DNA of 64,000 nucleotides from Triticum aestivum. Lineage: Eukaryota; Streptophyta; Magnoliopsida; Poales; Poaceae. The position numbers and the translations under genes were made by a program. The DNA is taken from assembly GCF_018294505.1 (NCBI RefSeq), contig NC_057808.1, positions 228,095,780-228,159,779 of the forward strand. The letters run 5' to 3'. Positions 56,878-64,000 of the stretch are shown piece by piece (position 1 is the stretch's first letter; each line of letters begins with the position of its first letter). The notes under the pieces were generated by a model. That model worked only from the letters and a program-made list of their open reading frames with translations, made no database searches and was not told the DNA's origin.

Positions 56878-57731
56878 TATCCGCACTATCAAAAGATAGC
56901 ATATGCGGTTTTCATGGCATCTCGGAAGCTGCGACACTACTTTCAAGCGTGTTCGATCACGGCGGCCTCCGAGGTACCACTCAATGATATCATAAACAAT
57001 CGAGACGCCACCGGCCGCATACCAAAATGGGCCATCGAGCTCCTACCGTTTGAAATAACATACAAACCACGCCGAGCAATTAAAACTCAGGTGTTGGCCG
57101 ACTTCGTCGCCGAATGGACAGAAGCCGAACTCCCTAAAGAGTATGGCGCATACTCCAACTGGGTGATGTACTTCGACGACTCTAAAATGTTAGCCGGATT
57201 AGGGGCCGGTGTCATCCTAACATCCCCTACGGGGGACACAGTCCGTTACGTATTGCAAATTATGTATACGGACTCCAATAACGCAGCTGAATATGAGGCC
57301 CTACTGCATGGTCTCCGGATGGCTGTTTCTATGGGCATACAACACCTCGAGGTGCAAGGGGATTCAAATCTCGCAATATCCTAAATAATGGAGAATTCAA
57401 TGCAAAAGATCCAAAGATGGCAGCTTACCGCAATGCCGTGCTCAAAATATCAGCTCGGTTCGAGGGGCTTGAGTTCCATCACGTGGCCCAAGACAGTAAC
57501 CAAGCAACGGACATCCTTGCTCGAATGGGCGCTAAACGCGACCCCGTTCCGCCTAACACCTTTGTGGAGCGGCTCTTCAAGCCATCCGTAGTATGGCAGG
57601 ACGAGAGCGGAACCACCAGTCCGGCGCCGATCACACCCCCAAATGCCGAACACGATTCAGATATCATCGGGGGCTCGGGCATAGAACCAACGCCTTCCGC
57701 CCATGTAATTATGGCAGTAATCGCCCCATGA
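56878..57731 (+). pseudogene. pol: RNase H end, second RNase H and linker (Fatima-like)
   Basis: The first part closes the RT-linked RNase H (ASRKLRHYFQACSIT). The second RNase H shows GLGAGVILTSPTGDTVRYVL, NNAAEYEALLHGLRMAVSMG and VQGDSNLAIS, then a TAA at 57382-57384. After a frameshift near 57395 it continues with KISARFEGLEFHHVAQDSNQ and a linker to TGA 57729-57731. The second RNase H supports the Tat lineage. Confidence 0.82.
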
Positions 57732-58417
57732 ACCGAACCCTTCCTGGCCTACCTTAATAGGCGGGAGCTCCCTGAGGACCAGAATGAGGCTCGTTGTATC
57801 GTTCGACGTTCGAAAGACTATAAGGTTCATGAAGGAGAGCTCTACAAGAAAAGTACTACTGGAGTCCTTCAAAGATGTATCTCCGAAGAAGAGGGGCGGT
57901 AGCTCGGGCCCTTGTAAGTAAGGCTTTACGTACCGGTTTCTTCTGGCCTACGGCCCGAGCAGATGCACAAGACCTCGTCCAACGTTGTGTAGGATGCCAG
58001 CTTTTCACCAATCAAATCCATATGCCGCCTATGGCCCTACGAACAATCCCCATTAATTGGCCTTTTGCGGTCTGGAGGCTTGAAATGGTCGGACTCCTTA
58101 AAGGGGGAAGCCATAAGAAAAAATACCTGCTGGTCATGGTGGATAAATTCACTAAGTGGATAGAGGCCAAACCGGTTAAAACGGCTGAAGCCAGACCGGT
58201 GATGGATTTCATATCTGGTGTCGTACACCGTTATGGTGTCCCACACAACATCATCACCGACAACGGCTCTAACTTTACAGCCGACGAGGTAAAAACTTGG
58301 TGTGCTAATCTAGGCATCAAGCTCGATTACGCCTCCGTATATCACCCTCAAACAAATGGTCAAGTCGAGCGGGCCAATGGCCTGATAATGAGTGGCATTA
58401 AACCCAGACTAGTGTGA
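57732..58417 (+). pseudogene. pol: Integrase N-terminus and core (Fatima-like), zinc-finger His part deleted
   Basis: After the stop at 57731 the frame continues (EPFLAYLNRRELPEDQNEAR) to about 57895, then a short deletion and frameshift lead to VARALVSKALRTGFFWPTAR. The segment with the His pair of the HHCC zinc site, present in Tat A (EIHEGYCGHH), is missing, while C-x2-C (QRCVGCQLF) is kept. The core has LEMVGLLKGGSHKKKYLLVM, VPHNIITDNGSNFTADEVKT and TNGQVERANGLIM with the DDE acids. TGA at 58415-58417 ends the frame. Confidence 0.85.
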
Positions 58418-58915
58418 TCCCTAAAGGAGTCAGATAAACACTGGGTTGAGGGGCTCGACTCTATACTCTGGGGGCTGCGGACCACACCCAATCGCACGAC
58501 CGGATACACACCATTCTTCATGGTGTACGACGCAGAGGTCGTCTTGCCCTGCGATATTATTCATGACTCACCTCGAGTGCGCATGTATGAAGAGAGAGAG
58601 GCCGAGCTCGATCGGCAAGATGACTTAGATGGCCTGGAGGAGGAGCGCGATGTCGCCAAAGCTCGTTCCACATTCTACCAACAACAAGCTCGAAGATACC
58701 AAAGTAGAGAAGTGCGAGCTAAGACTTATAATGTCGGTGAACTCGTTCTACGGCTACCAGAGAAGAAAAAGGACAAGCTCAAGCCCAAATGGGAGGGTCC
58801 CTTCATTATAGATGAAGTTCTCACTGGAGGAGCCTATCGCCTTCGTAATGCATCGGACAATCACTTAGAGCCGAACCCATGGAACCCTGCCAGACTCCGG
58901 AGATTCTACGCCTAA
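58418..58915 (+). pseudogene. pol: Integrase C-terminal region (Fatima-like)
   Basis: It is in frame with the preceding segment and shows TTPNRTTGYTPFFMVYDAEV, a coiled segment, VGELVLRLPEKKKDKLKPKW and EGPFIIDEVLTGGAYRLRNA. It ends at TAA 58913-58915, the natural end of pol. The 131-codon frame from 58520 is intact. Confidence 0.85.
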
Positions 58916-59746
58916 GTCTCAACACATTGTTCATTACCTTTTTCTCTTTTTTCTCTTTCTTCTTTTCATTTGTTTTATGATTTCTAGCGTGTGTTTGGGT
59001 CATCCGCACACTTGCGGGGTGTGCGGGGAATACATCTTTAAATGTACACACCCCACTATAACTGGGGGCTTCCTTCAAAGAGAAGCTCTTTATTATCCCG
59101 GGCATCAAGCTCACCATATACATATGTATTGCTTACTCATATACGTCTTGTCTTCGCCATTATATGCACCTCTATGACTTAAGTTTTTGCCAAGCTGGGT
59201 TGCCTGGCTCTTGTGCTTATGCCCTACGTTCCCGATTGTTCGGCTAGGGCATAAAGGGATCACCTCTGCGATTGTTACAACCGGGTCATCCGGATATGTA
59301 CCTCAGACAGGTGAGGCCGAAAGCTAGCGTTCTTAAGAGAATAACTGGTCGGCGGACAAACGACGAACTACCTTCGTAGCACTACAAACTAACAAAAAAA
59401 TACAAAGACGCCTGTGATACTTTCGCTTCACAGCCTAGTCAGGCCTACATGCATGCCGACCCAGGTAGAGGAACCCTTAACGGAACTATTCTTCCTGGAA
59501 GATGTTTCTTACATTTAAAAGTAATATAACATAACTCCCCGAATATAGCTTGTCTATTCAAGCATTATGACTGGATCGCCCGATTTCCAAATGTACTTGG
59601 TGTTTTCCACCGATATAGTATTGATTCGAAAATACTCCACCCTCGGGTTTTGCAGGCTGAAGCGGAAGGTCTGCTATGACAATATTTTACAATTTGGCCG
59701 GAGATAAGTTTGCTGATAAAGTGTATTGTCACATAAAATCATATGC
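58916..59746. other. Non-coding spacer between convergent pol and antisense gene (Fatima-like)
   Basis: No gene is seen. Pyrimidine-rich tracts follow the pol stop (58935-58975). A purine stretch ACTGGGGGCTTCC at 59058-59070 recalls the repeated ACTTGGGGGCTTCC of Tat A at the same relative position. The rest is degenerate. Confidence 0.6.
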
Positions 59747-60168
59747 CTACTCCTTATCTATGCCATCTATCAGGCTGTCTAATTTACAGTCCTGCTGTGA
59801 AAATTTGGCAGCTATCTTTACTTGATCATATACCAAGCTAACCGGAATTTCTTGTCCGTCTGGTCCCCGGGGTCCGACCCGGGCCATATGATTCGGATCA
59901 AGTCCGGTATACCGTGTTTTCACCATGGCCCAGGCCTCTCGTGCACCCTCTCGACATGCCGATGCCTTCCACGGCTCAAAGCGAAGACGAGCTCCTTTGA
60001 ATAGCTCCGTGAGCTCGCCCATTAGTCCCGGAGGGGACTCGGATGGCCATAACACCTTAGCCATACTCCTCATCGCCTTCCGAGCTCGCTCGTGCACCTT
60101 GGATAACTCTGGCAGCGGGTCGCCTTGAAATCAGGATACTTCTCCTTCAGGCCACCCCGTCAGTAAAC
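59747..60168 (-). pseudogene. Antisense gene of the Fatima-like element, last exon
   Basis: The exon starts after the acceptor CTGTAG (60169-60170) and ends at the stop at 59747. The first residues (LLTGWPEGEVS) run into a stop and frameshift near 60130; the following 116-codon frame (ELTELFKGARLRFEPWKASA and following) is open. It is the counterpart of 5654-6309 in Tat A: an acidic, helical C-terminus. Confidence 0.7.
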
Positions 60169-60240
60169 CTACAGGAACAATCTCGTAAAAAAACAATTCA
60201 CATCAAGAGGCCATATGAAAGACGGGATAAAGGGGCATAC

Positions 60241-60468
60241 TGAATATGCCGCCTTTCAGCTTTCTATTTTCCTTCAAGGCATCCGATAGTTGGGCTCTCA
60301 CGTCCTTCAATTCCTCGGCTTGTTGGATGTTGGTATCCTGTAGTTTGTTTTTCTCATTGATGGTCCGTGTCAACACACGTTGACCAGCGGCTTCTTGCCC
60401 TTCGGCATGTTCTTTGCCCGCCTGAGCAGCCTTTAGCCTCTCCTCCAACTGATTTACCGACCCTGTCG
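60241..60468 (-). pseudogene. Antisense gene of the Fatima-like element, coiled-coil exon
   Basis: Bounded by the acceptor TTTGACAG (60469-60470) and a donor GTATGC (60240), it codes for a regular charged helix (NQLEERLKAAQAGKEHAEGQ; AEELKDVRAQLSDALKENRK), likely a coiled coil. The frame is open. The flanking introns are 71 and 72 bp. Confidence 0.75.
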
Positions 60469-60539
60469 CTGTCAAACAATGCACACTTTAAAATCATTAT
60501 TGCCGCAGAATTGTACTTTCCGGCAATGGTTGTACTTAC

Positions 60540-61066
60540 CATTCGATGCCTTCTGGGATTTCTTCAAATCTTCCAGTTCGGCGGTGGCAACAGCTAGCTT
60601 GGTCTAACATTCTTCAAGCTCCCGAGACAGCATGTTGTTCTTCTCCATGAGTACCTGATTATACAATGATCCTTAAATCAGTTGCGCCAACTGCTTCAAG
60701 TCTCGGGGGGCTACTGGCACATGATTATTGAATCTACACAAATCCATTACCCGCATATCCTTTGAAAGCTGGTGTGTAGCTCCGGCAAGTCCATCCCGAG
60801 CAGCCCGGATATATGCGTCCGTAGAGCTGAGGGCATTGAACGTCTCTTTGGTGAAACTTGGATCACGCATGGTCTTCTTCCGCCGTCGATGGACCATCGC
60901 GCTTTCCACTTCGGAATTGGTGACGAATACATTATCCGAATCCTTGTGCAGGTGACAATCCGGTGTGGCGCCCGTACCTACCCTAGTCCTAGCGGCAGGG
61001 TCCAGGGCCGGATTGGCCGATGCCTGGCCGGCGAGGCCTCCGGATACCATCTGGTGTACGCTCTTC
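60540..61066 (-). pseudogene. Antisense gene of the Fatima-like element, exon 3
   Basis: It begins after the acceptor TTTCAG (61067-61068) with KSVHQMVSGGLAGQASANPA and continues VHRRRKKTMRDPSFTKETFN, then a helical end, up to the donor GTAAGT (60539). A TAA near 60674 and a TAG near 60606 interrupt it in frame. Possible internal donor at CAG/GTACTC near 60653. Confidence 0.65.
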
Positions 61067-61134
61067 CTGAAATATAGCACAGCGGAGCACATCACAATCC
61101 AGCCTATTTGCCAAAAGCAGGTTGAAAATCATAC

Positions 61135-61535
61135 CTCTTTGGTGAAGAAGGAGGCTTGGTGGTATCACCGTCTTCCTTTCTTTTCAACGACTCACCATGC
61201 GCGAGCGTCGCCTTCTTGGAGGACGCCTTCGATACAGTTTGGCGGGACGAGCACCGCCCCTTCGGAGCATGAGATAGTGCGGCGGATGAGGCGCAACGGG
61301 AAAGCTCTTGTTGAAAAGATGTCTCCTGGGCACTTACGTGGGAGGAGGGGAGAAGGCCGAGATAATCGGCTGTGATGGCTACTTCTGTGTCGTCGTAGCT
61401 CGCCTGATAAAACACCCCCTCCTTAAGCTTTATAAATATATCTGGATCCTCTTCAAATCTGGGATCCAGGTCTCGAATATGGTCCTCCAGCTGCGGAGCG
61501 GGACTATGGATTCCCGCGACGACCTTTCTCCATTC
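61135..61535 (-). pseudogene. Antisense gene of the Fatima-like element, exon 2
   Basis: Bounded by the acceptor AACAG (61536-61537) and the donor AG/GTATGA (61134). It codes for DLDPRFEEDPDIFIKLKEGV and a Ser/Lys-rich linker (KASSKKATLAHGESLKRKED), open throughout. Position and composition match exon 2 of the Tat A antisense gene. Confidence 0.72.
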
Positions 61536-61615
61536 CTGTTAAAAATGGTCGGATTAAGTTCAACTAAGCATGACCCAGGAAGAGGATTGAATAAGGCTAC
61601 TGATCAAGAGCTCAC

Positions 61616-62560
61616 CCAGTTAGCAGGGTTGTACATGGAAAGACCTTCTCGGCATTTAAGGCGAGTAAGATCTTCTTTCTCCCCTTTGTAAAGATTAGCC
61701 AACATGGCGGCCAAGGCGGCAAAGTTGTCCGGACCCTTGCGCCCGCAGCGTGATGCGTCATCCTTCCCGTTTTAATGCCACATGGGGAGTCCTCTGGATT
61801 GGACTGGCTGAACGCCTCGTGTTATTGAAATCGCCATTACCTCAATTATGGATAGTCCGGATTGGGCGAGTACCTTTATCTTGCTCATTAGCTTCTTAAT
61901 CTCCGCACTATCTCCCTCCTCGAGGCTTCGGGGGCGCCAGCTGGCGCGCTTCTTTAACAGAGTGTTGGAAAATTCGGGAAGACCCCGTCGGATCAGGTCT
62001 GGAAGAACAACGTCTTCGATATAAAACCGTTCTGAGGTCCACTCTTCGGATGCCTTCTTCGGAGTGTCGGACAGGTATCCTGTCCCGGCGACATGCCATA
62101 CTTCGGCACCGCCCACCTCAAATATGGATCCCTTTTGGGAGCGAGGGACGAGGCAGAAAAGTTTCCTCCATAACTCAAAATGGGCCTCGCAGCCTAGGAA
62201 CAGCTCGCAAAGAGCAACGAAGCCCGCGATGTGCAGAATGGAGCCCAGCGTAAGACTGTGCAGTTGGAGGCCATAATACTCTAGGAGACCTCGGAGGAAA
62301 GGGTGGATTGGAAACCCAACGCCTCTTAATAGGAAGGAAACAAAGCACACTCGCTCCCCTTCAGTAGGATTGGGAAAGTTTTCCGCCAGGGCTTTGCCAT
62401 TGATCGAAGTTAACCCCGCCTGAACAGGGACTAGATCCGCAGGAGGGAGATACCCTTGCGTATGAAGCTTGGTCAGCTGGGCATGGGATACCGAGCAGCT
62501 CTCCCAATCGCCTTTTTGAGGGCTGTGGGGGCGTGAGGAAGAACTAGGAACGCCAGCCAT
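61616..62560 (-). pseudogene. Antisense gene of the Fatima-like element, first exon, PF04195-like
   Basis: The likely start is MAGVPSSSSRPHSPQKGDWE at 62560 (an upstream in-frame Met is at 62611). About residues 55-170 (GERVCFVSFLLRGVGFPIHP; GSILHIAGFVALCELFLGCE; LWRKLFCLVPRSQKGSIFEV) resemble the putative gypsy type transposon family, Pfam PF04195. The frame is open for over 260 codons to a stop at 61772, then homology continues (NFAALAAMLANLYKGEKEDL) to a donor GTGAGC at 61615. No enzyme motif is visible; a nucleic-acid or Gag partner role is only a guess. Confidence 0.78.
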
Positions 62561-62747
62561 GTTTGCGCGGTTTCCTGTGGCAAGCTCTAAGGATTTTTGC
62601 CGGAATGGCATCTGAGATCCAATCTCCCTAAATAAATGCCTTCCCTATGAAGTCAGGGTGTTATTTCTAAAAACACTTGGACCTTTCGTATTCGTCTGAC
62701 ACGTGGAAGCCGAGGCGACGGTGGCGCAGAAGCTGAAGGGTATGATA

Positions 62748-62759
62748 TTTAATATAAAA
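62748..62759 (-). promoter_or_regulatory. Putative TATA box for the antisense gene (Fatima-like)
   Basis: On minus, GGTTTTATATTAAATATCAT lies about 190 bp upstream of the Met at 62560 and 205 bp inside the 3' LTR. A leader with GCGCCACCGTCGCC follows. It is a plausible core promoter, weaker than the one in Tat A. Confidence 0.5.
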
Positions 62760-62950
62760 CCAAAGTTGTTCGAAGTATCATGGAGGACCCACCTTACAAA
62801 GCGAAAGATATGAAGCCGGATACTGCGTCGTCATTGAAAAACCGAATACAGTTCTTTTGCTCAAAATACTTTGGAGTATTAGGAGGAGGAGGAACCTGCC
62901 TTGCAATGCCGAAGATGATCTGCGCGCCGGACACGTCGTCATTGAAGCCT

Positions 62951-62964
62951 GGTTCGGGGGCTAC
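62951..62964 (+). other. Polypurine tract of the Fatima-like element
   Basis: GGTTCGGGGGCTAC directly precedes the 3' LTR. Its GGGGGCTA core is the same as the purine stretches repeated in Tat A. Confidence 0.8.
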
Positions 62965-63436
62965 CGAGGGAGTCCTGGAATAGGGGGTCCTCGAGCATCC
63001 GGGCTATGTGACATGGGCCGGACTGATAGGCCAAGAAGATACGAGATTGAAGGCCTTCCCCTGTGTCCGGATGGGACTCTCCTTTGCGTGGATAGCAAGC
63101 CTGGCGTTCGGATGTGAAACTTCCTTTCTTTGTGAACCGACTCTGTACAACCCTAGCCCCCTCCGTGTCTATATAAACCGGAGGGTTTAGTCCGTAGAGA
63201 TGATCAGAATTCATACAGGCTAGACATCTAGGGTTTAGTCATTATGATCTCGAGGTTGATCAACTCTTGTAACCCCTATACTCGTCATAGTCAATCAAGC
63301 AGGAAGTAGGGTATTACCTCCATTAATAGGGCCCGAACCTGGGTAAACATCGTGTCCCCCGCCTCCTGTTACCTTCGATCCATAGACACACAGTTCGGAA
63401 CCCCCTACCCGAGATCGACCGGTTTTGACACCGACA
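62965..63436 (+). repeat. 3' LTR of the Fatima-like element (472 bp)
   Basis: It aligns over its whole length with 49120-49592, with a TATA box TATATAAA at 63170-63177. The first base is C instead of T (CGAGGGAG), a change after insertion that destroys the terminal TG. It ends CACCGACA and abuts the TSD CCAGA. Confidence 0.95.
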
Positions 63437-63441
63437 CCAGA

Positions 63442-64000
63442 ATCCTCACCTTCGGATTATGATACTGCCTTGGCCTTCAGAGCGTGTGATCTGCCATAGC
63501 TCGGTCCATAGAGATCTCTTTTCTCAGCAAGTTGGAACTCATGAGTGTTTAGCCTCTCGAGGATATCAGCGGGATCAAGTGACTTGTAGTCTCCACGTTC
63601 TTGTATCATCAGTGCAAGGGTGTCAAATGAGGAATCAAGTGATCTCAGCAATTTCTTCACCACCTCATGGTCGGTGATATCAGTGGCACCAAGTGCTTGA
63701 AGCTCATTTGAGATGTCACTGAGGCGATCGAAGGTTTTCTGAACATTTTCATTGTCAAGTCTTTTGAAGCGGTTGAAGAGATTGCGAAGAATGTCAACTC
63801 GAGAGTCACGCTGTGTTGAGACTCCTTCGTTGACCTTGGACAGCCTATCCCAGATAAGCTTGGCTGTCTCCAAAGCACTCACTCTGCCATACTGCCCTTT
63901 GCTTAGATGGCCACATATGATGTTCTTCGCTTGAGAATCGAGTTGCTTGAATCTCTTCATGTCAGCAGCGTTGATGGTAGGAGTGACAGAGGGAACACCA
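63442..64000 (-). pseudogene. gag: Sirevirus Gag N-terminal half, continues outside window
   Basis: The 167-codon frame (63960-63457) reads FKQLDSQAKNIICGHLSKGQ, TAKLIWDRLSKVNEGVSTQR and SLDPADILERLNTHEFQLAE. This is the Copia-type Gag polypeptide (UBN2/retrotran_gag family). It stops at a TAA (63457-63459), but the frame beyond it leads to the Fatima-like insertion and continues in phase at 49114. The N-terminus lies right of the window. Confidence 0.85.

Larger units (their letters stand above)
49120..63436 (+). mobile_element. Ty3/Gypsy Tat-lineage element, Fatima-like, complete
   Basis: The element is 14317 bp, flanked by TSD CCAGA (49115-49119 and 63437-63441) and inserted in the Sirevirus gag. 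LTRs of 473 and 472 bp start TGAGGGAGTCC and end GACACCGACA; I recall this LTR as the wheat family Fatima. Internal order is gag, protease, RT, two RNase H regions, integrase on +, then a convergent antisense spliced gene (62560-59747) and PPT. It contains a 4192-bp solo LTR (50517-54708, TSD GGATG) in gag, so its own length was about 10.1 kb. Confidence 0.92.
35955..64000 (-). mobile_element. Copia Sirevirus (Maximus-like), 5' end outside window
   Basis: In minus order the window contains the gag N-region (63442-64000), gag C-region (47442-49114), protease, integrase, RT and RNase H (43943-47020), an env-like third ORF (38760-42445), PPT (38314-38327) and 3' LTR (35955-38313). The order integrase before RT defines Copia, and a long extra ORF after RNase H is typical of Sireviruses. 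The gag is split by a 14.3-kb Tat element with TSD CCAGA (49115-49119 and 63437-63441). The 5' LTR and PBS lie right of the window. All genes are broken. Confidence 0.88.

Noticed and set aside
59747..62611. Antisense exons considered as a host gene
   Set aside because: They lie between the two LTRs of one element with a perfect TSD, and the same gene occurs in Tat A.
1..64000. Search for tRNA, rRNA, or conserved host genes
   Set aside because: Nothing recognisable was seen by eye; tRNA similarity is limited to primer binding sites. A tRNAscan or protein search could overturn this.

Overview
The window is intergenic DNA from a large grass genome of the Triticeae type (wheat, Aegilops or a close relative). 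I found no host gene, tRNA, rRNA or bacterial feature. Almost every base belongs to LTR retrotransposons nested up to three deep, plus a small TIR transposon and a Mutator-type foldback MITE. The assignment rests on the retroelement families (Ty3/Gypsy Tat and Athila lineages, a Copia Sirevirus, very long-LTR non-autonomous elements) and on LTR sequences that I recall as typical of Triticeae. Family names such as Fatima, Sabrina/WHAM and Maximus are from memory and are given as likely, not proven.

Layout. (1) 1-20625: a Tat-lineage Gypsy element on + ('Tat A'), with its 5' end outside the window. It has gag-pol to 4276, an antisense spliced gene reading back from about 19.8 kb to 5654, and a 3' LTR at 20130-20625. 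A 9.83-kb non-autonomous element (6988-16817, minus, TSD GGCTA) sits inside an intron of that antisense gene. (2) 20626-21434: the rest of an Athila-type LTR into which Tat A appears to have inserted. (3) 21435-22909: AT-rich DNA with a foldback. (4) 22910-30905: a complete Athila-type element on minus (TSD CCACC) that carries gag and protease but no RT or integrase. (5) 30913-32033: a small TIR-like transposon with one broken ORF. (6) 32152 to about 35511: a truncated Athila-type element on + with an intact 379-aa ORF. (7) 35512-35954: a short unassigned stretch ending in a 61-bp tandem repeat. (8) 35955-64000: a Copia Sirevirus on minus (3' LTR, env-like ORF, pol, gag), running out of the window. 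Its LTR carries an 854-bp MITE (9-bp TSD). Its gag is split by a 14.3-kb Fatima-like Tat element (49120-63436, TSD CCAGA), whose own gag is split by a 4.2-kb solo LTR (50517-54708, TSD GGATG).

Nearly all coding regions are broken by nonsense codons and frameshifts. The most informative biology is a gene-like unit found antisense in both Tat elements. Each lies convergent to pol, has a TATA box, several short GT-AG introns, an N-terminal region resembling the 'putative gypsy type transposon' family (Pfam PF04195), a Lys/Ser-rich linker and a coiled coil. I read splice sites, TSDs, PBS and PPT directly from the sequence. Ages and functions are inference.
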